In this document: piece after piece, positions 7,368-13,943 of the stretch
Numbering within the stretch: position 1 is the first letter of the stretch
How the letters are laid out: every line of letters starts with the position of its first letter
DNA from: Promethearchaeota archaeon
Lineage (GTDB): Archaea; Asgardarchaeota; Lokiarchaeia; Sigynarchaeales; SOKP01
Reading direction: 5' to 3'
Length of the DNA stretch: 34,804 nucleotides
NCBI GenBank assembly: GCA_019057975.1
Contig: JAHLWJ010000008.1
Coordinates: forward strand, 1-34,804
Notes under the pieces: model-generated
What the model was told of the DNA's origin: nothing
The model's input: the letters and a program-made list of their open reading frames with translations, nothing else
Databases searched by the model: none
Translations under genes and position numbers: made by a program

Positions 7368-7390
7368 TTTGTATTAATAGATGAGATAAT
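7362..7390 (+). promoter_or_regulatory. sigma70-type promoter for the 119-aa/radical SAM unit
   Basis: TTGACA (7362-7367), 17-bp spacer, GATAAT (7385-7390), start codon 34 bp later. The -35 comes from the duplicated block and the -10 from unique DNA, making a hybrid promoter. Confidence 0.65.
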
Positions 7391-7423
7391 TCTTATATTA
7401 TAAATAATAATATAGGAAACAAA

Positions 7424-7783
7424 ATGTCAAGAAAGAAAAAACAGGATTGGCGAGATAGAATAAATTGGAAGCAGGCCGGCCTGAAAGCATACTACACTAG
7501 GATAAAAAATACATATGATTTTACAGATGAGGAATTAGAGGATTTTTTTGAAGCAAAATATCAGGAACAAGTTGAATCAGAATCAAGGAAAAATGTTAGG
7601 GAAGTTATCAGGTACCTTGGTGGAGTGTATGACTCGGATTATGAAAGTATACCAATTTGGGCCAAGAGGAAAAACGGAAGGGCATTAGATTTAATAGTTA
7701 TATCCCTTAATGATATTTTACCGGAATATGGAATAGAAAATGCAAATGATGTTTATAATCTATTAAAGAGATCCGGAGTATAG
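7424..7783 (+). CDS. uncharacterised 119-aa protein paired with a radical SAM gene
   Basis: A charged, soluble 119-aa protein with no recognised domain. Visible features are an aromatic and basic N-terminus (KKQDWRDRINWKQAGLKAYY), an acidic helix (about 35-55) and a C-terminal half predicted alpha-helical. It ends 1 bp before the start of the radical SAM gene, so the two are surely co-transcribed and may form a complex. A word resembling its WKQAGL (WKQFGLDA) occurs near the C-terminus of the radical SAM protein, which may be chance. AGGA lies 8 bp before the ATG. Function unknown; a substrate-binding or DNA-binding partner is possible. Confidence 0.75.
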   Translation: MSRKKKQDWRDRINWKQAGLKAYYTRIKNTYDFTDEELEDFFEAKYQEQVESESRKNVREVIRYLGGVYDSDYESIPIWAKRKNGRALDLIVISLNDILPEYGIENANDVYNLLKRSGV

Positions 7784-7784
7784 C

Positions 7785-8513
7785 ATGAGAGTAATTTATG
7801 AACCCAAAGGAAAAGCAAGAGAGTATTCACTACTTGCACTAAACCTATATAATGGTTGTTCAAACGGATGTAAATATTGTTACGTTCCTGCCTACTGCAG
7901 AAGAGATAAAGAGGAATTTAAAAATAATACAATAGTAAGAAAAGATGTTTTAAAAAAACTTGAAAGGGATTGCCAGGAACTTGAAGGAGGAAGCCAGCAA
8001 ATTCTTATGTGCTTTACAAGTGATCCTTACCAGATAGCAGAAGAGATAAATAAAATTACAAGACAGGCCATAAAAATATTAAATAGATATGGCTTAAATT
8101 TTCAAATACTTACAAAAAGCGGATCAAGGGCAGAAAAAGATTTTAGCCTTTACAAAAAAGGCGATACTTATGCAGTTACCCTTACATTTGACAACGAGAT
8201 AGATAGCAGAAAATATGAACCAGAAGCAGATATACCGGAGCAAAGAATAAAATCACTTACTGAAGCTAAGAAGAGAGGTATAACTACATGGGCAAGCTTG
8301 GAGCCAGTTATAAGCCCGGATCAGTCTCTAAACCTGATAGATATAACATACCGGTTTGTAGATTTATTTAAAGTAGGAAAGCTTAATGGATATCCTGAAA
8401 TAGAAAATAAAATAAACTGGAAACAGTTTGGACTGGATGCTATAGAAAAGCTAGAAAAGTATAAGAAAAATTATTATATTAAAAAGGATTTAGAAAAATA
8501 TTTGAACCGGTAG
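7785..8513 (+). CDS. radical SAM protein, spore-photoproduct-lyase-like family
   Basis: A 242-aa radical S-adenosylmethionine enzyme. The [4Fe-4S] cluster motif is C25-x3-C29-x2-C32 (NGCSNGCKYCYVP), and the following blocks (CFTSDPYQ, about 76-83; ILTKSG, about 107-112; the Glu in ASLEPVIS, about 172-179) match the COG1533/SPL 'DNA repair photolyase' branch. Members of this branch generate a 5'-deoxyadenosyl radical; spore photoproduct lyase uses it to reverse thymine lesions, but most relatives have unknown substrates. At 242 aa it is shorter than true SPL (about 340 aa), lacking an N-terminal extension. Its placement on a mobile-looking element with a dedicated small partner is notable. Biochemical role is not inferable. 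Confidence 0.85.
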   Translation: MRVIYEPKGKAREYSLLALNLYNGCSNGCKYCYVPAYCRRDKEEFKNNTIVRKDVLKKLERDCQELEGGSQQILMCFTSDPYQIAEEINKITRQAIKILNRYGLNFQILTKSGSRAEKDFSLYKKGDTYAVTLTFDNEIDSRKYEPEADIPEQRIKSLTEAKKRGITTWASLEPVISPDQSLNLIDITYRFVDLFKVGKLNGYPEIENKINWKQFGLDAIEKLEKYKKNYYIKKDLEKYLNR

Positions 8514-8559
8514 TATAATCAAGTAATAAAATATTAAAAACTAAAGTAAGATATAAATC

Positions 8560-8883
8560 ATGAATGGATTACTTACTAAGCCTAAATCTCATGTAGCAAC
8601 ATTAAAATTTGAGGTTCATATAATTGTTGAAAAAGATGAATATGGATATATTGCATATTGTCCTGGCTTAAAAGGCTTAGCAGTGGAAGGAGATACTGAA
8701 AAAGAAGTACTTTCTAACTTTTGCAAGGCATTTATATCTTATATGCAATCAATATTGAAGCATAAAGATCCTTTGCTTATTTGTTCTACTTTTAAAGTGA
8801 ATAGCACAGTAAAACCTATTATTGAAAATATTGAAGTTCCAATTTCAATTGATTCCAATTGCAATATATATGCATCTGAATGA
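8560..8883 (+). CDS. hicB: HicB-like antitoxin, orphan
   Basis: A 107-aa protein with the HicB N-terminal fold: the strand EVHIIVEKDEYGYIAYCPGLKGLAVEGDTEKEV (about 18-46) has the conserved Y-x-A-x-CP-x-L...G-x-T-x-x-E signature seen in HicB and in related stand-alone proteins. HicB normally neutralises the HicA mRNA interferase encoded next to it, and usually carries a C-terminal HTH or RHH domain. Here no HicA reading frame lies on either side and the C-terminus (about 70-107) shows no clear DNA-binding domain. It ends 27 bp before the duplicated toxin-antitoxin block, so a neighbouring hicA may have been lost when that block arrived. Confidence 0.65.
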   Translation: MNGLLTKPKSHVATLKFEVHIIVEKDEYGYIAYCPGLKGLAVEGDTEKEVLSNFCKAFISYMQSILKHKDPLLICSTFKVNSTVKPIIENIEVPISIDSNCNIYASE

Positions 8884-8923
8884 GATATCCAAAAAATATA
8901 TGGGAACAGATAAAGAATTTATC

Positions 8924-8953
8924 TTGACAAAAATTTTACCTTCTTGTTATATT
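8924..8953 (+). promoter_or_regulatory. promoter of candidate structured RNA
   Basis: TTGACA (8924-8929), 18-bp spacer, TATATT (8948-8953). The identical arrangement is kept in the second copy at 29316-29345. Confidence 0.6.
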
Positions 8954-8959
8954 TATAAT

Positions 8960-9132
8960 TACCCTTAGATCAGGAGGCAACTTTCAGAAGTAACTGAAAT
9001 TTGCAAACGAAAGAATGTAAAAAGTAAGTTAAGTTCTGAAAAATCCCTTAGAAAAGTTCTAAGGAAGAACCCCAAGATATTAAGTAACCTAAAGCGCAAG
9101 CAATGGTAAAAGATAACTCGGGGTTTATTTTT
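8960..9132 (+). ncRNA. candidate structured small RNA upstream of the toxin gene, copy 1
   Basis: About 170 nt with its own promoter and terminator-like end and no ORF. Stem 1: GCAA-TTTCAG / CTGAAA-TTGC (8977-9004, one mismatch). Stem 2: CCTTAGAA-AAG-TTCTAAGG (9046-9064), 8 perfect base pairs. Stem 3: AACCCC (9068-9073) with GGGGTT (9120-9125), enclosing a small GC-GCAA-GC hairpin with a GNRA tetraloop and followed by TTTATTTTT. In copy 2 the tetraloop is GUAA, a change that keeps the GNRA class. The RNA could be a regulator of the adjacent toxin-antitoxin genes or an attenuator leader. No match to a known RNA family comes to mind. Confidence 0.5.
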
Positions 9133-9181
9133 ACAAAAATACTAAGCCAATAGGTTGGTAAGTTAAAAATTCAATTTATTT

Positions 9182-9211
9182 TTGACATATACTACTTATA
9201 AATAGTATAAT
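9182..9211 (+). promoter_or_regulatory. toxin-antitoxin promoter with embedded operator
   Basis: TTGACA (9182-9187), 18-bp spacer, TATAAT (9206-9211). The spacer and -10 hold a near-perfect palindrome, ATACTA-C-TTATAA-A-TAGTAT (9189-9208), the expected binding site for the XRE antitoxin acting as autorepressor. The palindrome is kept in copy 2 (29582-29601) with both non-pairing positions changed. Confidence 0.7.
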
Positions 9212-9228
9212 TATTTTGAGAGTGAAAG

Positions 9229-9924
9229 ATGAAAGGTAAAATTTCTTATATTAAAAGTGAGCAAAGAAAAATAGCCAGGCTGATAACAAAGAAATTCAGA
9301 AAATATTATCTGACCGGAGGAACAGCTTTATCTTTTTATTTCGATCATAGGTTTTCTCAAGACTTGGATTTTTTTACTCAAGATTATAGAAAAGAGGATC
9401 CAGATCGAATAATGAATTTTGTTTCTAAAGGGAGTGGTTTTGACTTTAAGTTAGAGGCTTGCCAAGACGACCCTAAGCTAATACCTATGAAGGTTTATTC
9501 TTTAGGCCTTAAGAGACGGTGTGTTTTAAAAATAGATTTCGTTCAGGACTTCGAGAAGAACATCAAGAGAATAAAAAATGGGCTACATTCCCTGGAAGAT
9601 ATCTATTACAGAAAAATATCTGCTGGTATAGGAACAGCCAAAAAACAAGATACCACTGGTAGAATAATCCATGCCGGCCGTCAGAGCGTAAAAGACTTAT
9701 TTGATCTATACTATTTATCAAAACATCACAGGGCTTTGTCAGAATTTTTCTTTAAATATTTTCCATACGGTAAAGCAGAAGCTCTTATTGCCTGGTACAG
9801 GGGATTTAACCGGATGAGGTTAAAAATTGAGCTCTTGGATTTAGTTCCGAAAGTTGATACTGCTAAAGTAATAACATATTTAGATGGTGAGATTTTAAAG
9901 AAAATGCCAGAGAGGCTACTTTGA
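9229..9924 (+). CDS. AbiEii-like nucleotidyltransferase toxin
   Basis: A 231-aa member of the nucleotidyltransferase superfamily (AbiEii/AbiGii, COG2253 type). The N-terminal signature L-T-G-G-T-A-L (28-34) is followed by D45-L-D47, the metal-binding aspartates of the NTase fold. The later segment RQSVKDLFDLYYLSKH is the conserved Lys/Asp motif near the C-terminal domain. Members of this family act as growth-inhibiting or phage-abortive toxins by adding nucleotides to tRNA or other targets. The antitoxin gene begins 12 bp downstream. The partner here is an XRE protein rather than the AbiEi winged-helix type. In the second copy this gene is deleted except for its last 40 bp. Confidence 0.8.
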   Translation: MKGKISYIKSEQRKIARLITKKFRKYYLTGGTALSFYFDHRFSQDLDFFTQDYRKEDPDRIMNFVSKGSGFDFKLEACQDDPKLIPMKVYSLGLKRRCVLKIDFVQDFEKNIKRIKNGLHSLEDIYYRKISAGIGTAKKQDTTGRIIHAGRQSVKDLFDLYYLSKHHRALSEFFFKYFPYGKAEALIAWYRGFNRMRLKIELLDLVPKVDTAKVITYLDGEILKKMPERLL

Positions 9925-9936
9925 GGGGATACAAAA

Positions 9937-10452
9937 ATGAAAACAAACTGGCTGTGGGACAGCCGTCTTGGAGAAAGTGAGGTAAGAAAAATTTTAAAGG
10001 ATGCTAGCAATCCCAAATTTGACATCTATGCAGAAAAACTATTTTCCCGGGTCAGCTCCCCTAAGATAGCTTTCAGTATTATCGATAAGCTAACTTTCTG
10101 TAAGAAGTGGCCGACTATAAAGAAGCGAATGAGAAAAGACCGCTGGCTTAAAGATAGAGTGATTTTCTGGCAGACAATCTTCGAACGGACCTATGAAGGA
10201 TTAAAAGGACGTGGAATTAAGCTCAGAGAACCTCAAGAAGTGAAGATTTCCCCAGAAAGGATGAAACTGGCCCAGCAGATTAGGAATATACGAATGAAGT
10301 TAGGATATACTCAAGAAGATATGGCAAAAAAACTAGGAACAGTCCAGCAGTATATCTCTAAGATTGAGAATGGCCATGAAAATTTCTCTATAGATGCTTT
10401 GGCACGAATAGCTGATGTTTTTGAAAAAGGATTAGTTATCAGGCTGAAATAA
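9937..10452 (+). CDS. XRE-family antitoxin of the nucleotidyltransferase toxin, copy 1
   Basis: A 171-aa protein. Residues 1-100 form a conserved-looking alpha-rich domain (starting KTNWLWDSRL) that I cannot name with certainty; it probably binds the toxin. Residues about 112-171 form a clear XRE helix-turn-helix (the segment starting YTQEDMAKKLGT is the core, followed by NFSIDALARIADVF). It would neutralise the toxin and repress the operon at the palindrome overlapping the promoter. It is co-transcribed with the toxin, 12 bp apart. An identical 171-aa protein is encoded at 29657-30172 without its toxin. Confidence 0.8.
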   Translation: MKTNWLWDSRLGESEVRKILKDASNPKFDIYAEKLFSRVSSPKIAFSIIDKLTFCKKWPTIKKRMRKDRWLKDRVIFWQTIFERTYEGLKGRGIKLREPQEVKISPERMKLAQQIRNIRMKLGYTQEDMAKKLGTVQQYISKIENGHENFSIDALARIADVFEKGLVIRLK

Positions 10453-10469
10453 AAGGAGATAAATAAATT

Positions 10470-10700
10470 ATGGAATGGGAAGAATTTAAAAAGGAACTTT
10501 TAAAAGACCCAGAATTTAAAAAAGAATACGAAAAACTAGAACTAGGATATAAAATAATAAGACAGATACTTTCTTTAAGAAGAAAGAAGAATTTAACTCA
10601 GGAATAATTAGCAAAGCTAACCAGTGCAAAACAGTCAAGTATAGCAAGTACAGTACCTAGAAAAAATCCACTGCCCTATTTAATAGGTAGGCAAGATATG
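10470..10700 (+). pseudogene. XRE/HigA-like antitoxin gene with premature stop
   Basis: ATG 10470 follows AAAGGAGAT by 10 bp. The frame gives 45 residues beginning MEWEEFKKELLKDPEFKKEY, typical of the start of HigA-like XRE proteins, and reaches the helix-turn-helix (SLRRKKNLTQE) where TAA at 10605-10607 interrupts. The same frame continues beyond with LAKLTSAKQSSIAS, the expected continuation of the HTH, so one nonsense change (probably CAA to TAA) has broken the gene. The sequence then drifts to unrelated residues. It sits exactly at the right edge of the duplicated block. Confidence 0.65.
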
Positions 10701-10913
10701 CAAACATAACACACATTGCTTTTATTTTGAGTTTTTCAAAGTAATATTAGAATGTAGATTATTTGCTAAGCCCATAACTGATATTTTAGGCTTTTTGGGA
10801 GAGGTTAAAAATAAAGTTTTATCGCTAATAACATTCCTGAAATTTCAAGATTTATTGTTGACTTTTGACCAGATTGAAATATAATAGAAAGAAATGGAAA
10901 GTTATGAAAAGTT
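10701..10913. other. regulatory gap before the sugar operon
   Basis: No ORF. A weak hairpin (AAGCC 10768-10772 with GGCTT 10789-10793, then a short T-run) may end upstream transcription. The operon promoter lies at its right end. Confidence 0.4.
10858..10885 (+). promoter_or_regulatory. promoter of the sugar operon
   Basis: TTGACT (10858-10863), 16-bp spacer, TATAAT (10880-10885), upstream of the DeoR-type regulator gene. Autoregulation by the DeoR protein at this site is likely but no operator is provable. Confidence 0.6.
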
Positions 10914-10919
10914 TTGGAA

Positions 10920-11684
10920 ATGTTATTTGAAGCTAGACAAAGGAAAATTATAGAACTACTGGAGCGTCAGGGAAGTGTGAAAGTAAGTAACCTGGCAAGA
11001 GATCTTGGTATTTCTAAAGTAACGGTTCGTAGGCACCTTGATATATTATCTAAACAAATGCCTATAGTTAGAGTTAGGGGAGGAGCTTTATCCAATAAAG
11101 AGAGTACTTCTTATGAGCCAGATTATAACGTAAAAACAGAAAAATATTTGGAGATAAAGCAGAAAATAGGTTCCTTTGCCGCATCACTGGTAAGTAGTGG
11201 AGAAACTTTGATAATTGATGCTGGATCAACTACCTGGCATGTAGCTTCCTCGTTAATAGGAAAAGGCAGTCTCACTGTTGTGACAAACGATCTTAAGATA
11301 GCATTGCTTCTGGCTAATACCTCTGATATTGATGTTTATTTAATAGGTGGGAAAATAAGACCGTATCTTTTTTCAAGTTTTGGTCACAGTGCTGAAGGAT
11401 ATCTAAAAAATTTTAATGTTAATAAGTTATTTTTAGGAGCTGATTCAGTAGATGTTGAAAAAGGGATTACAAATGCTAATGCTGAAGAGTCAAACTTAAA
11501 ACAAGAAATGATTCGTTCTGCTGAGGATGTAATTTTAGTTGCAGATAGTTCAAAGTTTAACAAGGTTTCTTTTGCAAAAGTATCAGACTTCTCTGCAGTA
11601 GATTATGTTATCAGTGATAAAAAACTGCCAAAGGAGTATAAAAACTTGTTCAAGGAAAAAGGGATAAGGTTAAGCTTGATGTAG
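10920..11684 (+). CDS. DeoR-family transcriptional regulator
   Basis: A sugar-phosphate-responsive repressor. The N-terminus starts MLFEARQRKI, with the usual HTH following (KVSNLARDLGISKVTVRRHL, about residues 19-38), then the family hallmark VRGGA. The C-terminal DeoRC sensor domain has the isomerase-like motifs IDAGSTTWHVA and TNDLKIA and the late LVADSSKFNK. Total length about 254 aa is normal. I chose ATG 10920 because homologues begin at this residue; a TTG at 10914 would add two residues. It is the first gene of the operon and most likely senses a phosphorylated sugar made by the FGGY kinase encoded downstream. Confidence 0.88.
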   Translation: MLFEARQRKIIELLERQGSVKVSNLARDLGISKVTVRRHLDILSKQMPIVRVRGGALSNKESTSYEPDYNVKTEKYLEIKQKIGSFAASLVSSGETLIIDAGSTTWHVASSLIGKGSLTVVTNDLKIALLLANTSDIDVYLIGGKIRPYLFSSFGHSAEGYLKNFNVNKLFLGADSVDVEKGITNANAEESNLKQEMIRSAEDVILVADSSKFNKVSFAKVSDFSAVDYVISDKKLPKEYKNLFKEKGIRLSLM

Positions 11685-11744
11685 AATTAATACCAGCAAA
11701 TTTTTATGTATTTGAAATAATATAATAGTATGAGGACTATAATC

Positions 11745-12572
11745 ATGAATAATACATTAAAGGAAATTTTTGGGGTTCAGAAGCCTATTATTGGAATGGC
11801 TCATTTCCTACCTTTACCAGGTAGTTATTTATATGATGATGATGGTGGGATAGAAGCAATTACAGATAGTATTGTAAATGATGTTGAGGCACTGCAAGCT
11901 GGTGGAGTAGATGCTATTATGTTTTGTAATGAACATGATAGGCCATATTCTTTCAAGGCTAGTCCAGCAGCAATAGCAACAATGGCATATGTAATTGCTG
12001 ATGTCAAGTCTAACCTAGAAGTACCTTTTGGGGTAGATGTGCTCTGGGATCCAATGGCTGCTCTGGGATTGGCTAAAGCAACAGGAGCCCTCTTTGTAAG
12101 AGAAATTTTTACAAATGTGTACAGTGGTGATATAGGAATATGGCAGACTAATTGTAATGAAACTTTTCGTTATAGAAAATTAATAGGCGCAGAGAATATT
12201 AAGTTATTCTTTACTGTAAATGCAGAATTTTCAGCACCTTTAGCTGAAAGGCCTCTGTCCGTTGTTACAAAGAGTATGATTATGTCGTCTCTACCAGATG
12301 CTGTTTTAGTTTCTGGTCCTGTAACTGGTTCATTAGCAGAAATTAGTCTTTTTAAAGAAATCAAGAAAGTAGCTAAAGATTTGCCTGTTTTGGCCAATAC
12401 AGGAGTTACCTCTGAAACAGTAGTTGATATTTTGAATATAGTTGATGGTGCAATTGTAGGGACAGATTTTAAGGTTGATGGGATTACTTGGAATTCTGTC
12501 AGTCAAGAGCGTGTACGAAAAGTTATGAATAAAGTACATGCTATGCGGAAAAATGAGGTGGTTAAATTTTAG
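11745..12572 (+). CDS. BtpA/SgcQ family TIM-barrel protein
   Basis: A member of the BtpA/SgcQ family (PF03437), predicted TIM-barrel proteins. Family landmarks visible are IGMAHFLPLPGS near the N-terminus, VDAIMFCNEHDRPY, PFGVDVLWDPMAALGLAKATGA, FVREIFTNVYSGDIG, VSGPVTGS and the C-terminal LANTGVTSETV...VGTDFKVDG, which resembles a phosphate-binding loop. BtpA was first linked to photosystem I assembly in cyanobacteria, but heterotroph members (SgcQ) sit in sugar operons, as here; the reaction is unknown, perhaps on a sugar phosphate. ATG 11745 is preferred over ATG 11730 because GAGG lies about 10 bp upstream of it. Confidence 0.85.
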   Translation: MNNTLKEIFGVQKPIIGMAHFLPLPGSYLYDDDGGIEAITDSIVNDVEALQAGGVDAIMFCNEHDRPYSFKASPAAIATMAYVIADVKSNLEVPFGVDVLWDPMAALGLAKATGALFVREIFTNVYSGDIGIWQTNCNETFRYRKLIGAENIKLFFTVNAEFSAPLAERPLSVVTKSMIMSSLPDAVLVSGPVTGSLAEISLFKEIKKVAKDLPVLANTGVTSETVVDILNIVDGAIVGTDFKVDGITWNSVSQERVRKVMNKVHAMRKNEVVKF

Positions 12573-12672
12573 TTTACAATCACAACTGTATAAAATTATT
12601 TTGTAAAGATTGAATAGATATAATATTTTATTGGTTATTGCTAAAGGAAATATGAGCAAAAAGGAGGTGCCT

Positions 12673-12744
12673 ATGAAGAAGACAGAAGATTTGTATAATC
12701 TCTTTGGAGGACAAAGCTCGGATACGTTTATCAAAAAAAGTTAA
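12673..12744 (+). CDS. short leader ORF (23 aa) with strong ribosome site
   Basis: ATG 12673 is preceded by AAGGAGGTG at ideal distance and the frame runs 23 codons to TAA 12742-12744 (start MKKTEDLYNLF). An alternative in-frame ATG at 12652, preceded by AAAGGAAAT, would make 30 aa. It ends 20 bp before the start of the binding-protein gene. The start context is as good as that of the main gene, so translation is likely. It may be a translational coupler or leader peptide. No similarity is recognised. Confidence 0.45.
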   Translation: MKKTEDLYNLFGGQSSDTFIKKS

Positions 12745-12764
12745 TTAAAAGGAGGTGAAAAAAA

Positions 12765-13829
12765 GTGAAAAAATCATTATTATGGCTAGTAACGTTGATG
12801 TTGGTTGTAACTTTTTCACTAGTTGGCTGTAAGGCAGCTCCTATAGTTGTTGAGGAAGAGAAGCCAGCGGTAGTTGAAGAAGTTGAAGGAGTAGTAGAAG
12901 AACCAGAAGAAGTAGCTGAAAAAGAATGGGAAATAGTTGATGTTCCAAAGCTTGCACCTACGCCTTATTTTGATAGAGGTGTTGAAGGTTTAGAATTAGC
13001 TTCTGAAAGATTTGGAATAAATGCATACCAGATAGGCACAATAGATTTTGACCCAAGTGCTCAAATAGCTATAGTAGAGGATTTAATTGCCCGTGATGTT
13101 GATGCTATTCTGGTCTGTGCAATAGATCCTGATTCACTAATTCCTGTTTTAAAAAGAGCCATGGATGCTGGAATTTTAACAATGGCTTATAGCTCTCCTG
13201 TTGCAGAAGAGGCAATTACATGGGATATAAGGTCTCTTGATGATGAAGCTTATGGCAGACATATCTGGGATCTTTTAGTAGAACATATGGGTGATTCTGG
13301 AGACTATGCAGTTTTAACTGGGCAAATAGACACTCCTGATCATACATCGTGGTTTTACGCAGGCACAGAATATGCTGAAAAAGAATATCCTGACTTAAAC
13401 CTAGTTACAGGGAGAATACCCACAGACGAGAAATTAGAGGTAGCTTATGAGACCACTATTGATTTACTTGCTACTTATCCTGATTTGAAGGGTGTAATTG
13501 GTTTGGGTGCAGGTAATCCTCCAGGAATTGCTAAAGCAATTAGAGATAAAGGCCTTATCGGAGAAATTGCTACTCTTGGTACCAGCTTGCCACAAATGAG
13601 TGCTGAATACCTTAAAGATGGCTCTTTAAATGTTGCAACATTATGGGATCCTTTGTGGATTTCCTATGTAACAGCTTATGTTGCTATGCTGGAATTGGAA
13701 GGTAAAGAGATACACGATGGAATGGAAGTCCCAGGATATGATGTACCATTAGAAGTTGATGGGAAAATAATTATTCCTGGACCTTGGACAGATTATACCG
13801 CTGAAAATGTTGACGAGTTTCCATTCTAA
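12765..13829 (+). CDS. sugar ABC transporter substrate-binding lipoprotein
   Basis: A 354-aa periplasmic-binding-protein type I (RbsB/LsrB-like) lipoprotein. Residues 1-21 are a signal peptide ending in the lipobox L-V-G-C22. A 35-residue acidic Glu/Val/Pro-rich linker follows (about 27-57), then the two-lobed binding domain, with family blocks such as FDPSAQIAIVEDLIARDVDAILVCAIDPDSL and GVIGLGAGNPPGIAKAI. It captures a sugar or sugar-like ligand outside the membrane and delivers it to the permease pair encoded downstream. The start is GTG with a consensus AAGGAGGTG 8 bp upstream. The terminator right after the gene implies higher expression than the transporter genes. Ligand unknown; LsrB/RhaS-type ligands are possible. 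Confidence 0.88.
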   Translation: MKKSLLWLVTLMLVVTFSLVGCKAAPIVVEEEKPAVVEEVEGVVEEPEEVAEKEWEIVDVPKLAPTPYFDRGVEGLELASERFGINAYQIGTIDFDPSAQIAIVEDLIARDVDAILVCAIDPDSLIPVLKRAMDAGILTMAYSSPVAEEAITWDIRSLDDEAYGRHIWDLLVEHMGDSGDYAVLTGQIDTPDHTSWFYAGTEYAEKEYPDLNLVTGRIPTDEKLEVAYETTIDLLATYPDLKGVIGLGAGNPPGIAKAIRDKGLIGEIATLGTSLPQMSAEYLKDGSLNVATLWDPLWISYVTAYVAMLELEGKEIHDGMEVPGYDVPLEVDGKIIIPGPWTDYTAENVDEFPF

Positions 13830-13850
13830 GCTTTCTAAACTTCTTTTGTT

Positions 13851-13899
13851 GGTCAAGTGACATTTAATAAAAATGCCACTTGACCTATCAGTTTTTTTT
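13851..13899 (+). terminator. intrinsic terminator after the binding-protein gene
   Basis: 15-bp stem with one mismatch (GGTCAAGTGACATTT 13851-13865 with 13871-13885), 5-nt loop, then TTTTTTTT at 13892-13899. Probably leaky, letting some transcripts continue into the transporter genes. Confidence 0.75.
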
Positions 13900-13943
13900 A
13901 TTACATACATCTTAATTTGGGCTTTAGATAGGAGTAGGAGCAA

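Larger units (their letters stand above)
8911..10466 (+). repeat. RNA/toxin/antitoxin block, copy 1 (complete)
   Basis: This block recurs at 29303-30186. The two copies agree almost base for base from about 8911 through the promoter at 9211, and again from about 9884 through 10465. Copy 2 lacks about 672 bp between, which is nearly the whole toxin gene. Confidence 0.85.

Noticed and set aside
8971..9020. Small peptide gene within the candidate RNA
   Set aside because: AGGAGG is present, but the nearest ATG (9015) is followed at once by TAA, so no peptide is encoded; the stretch fits better as RNA structure.
12333..12734. 133-aa minus-strand ORF
   Set aside because: It overlaps the BtpA gene and the leader ORF, has no ribosome site and its translation looks like the complement of AT-rich coding DNA.
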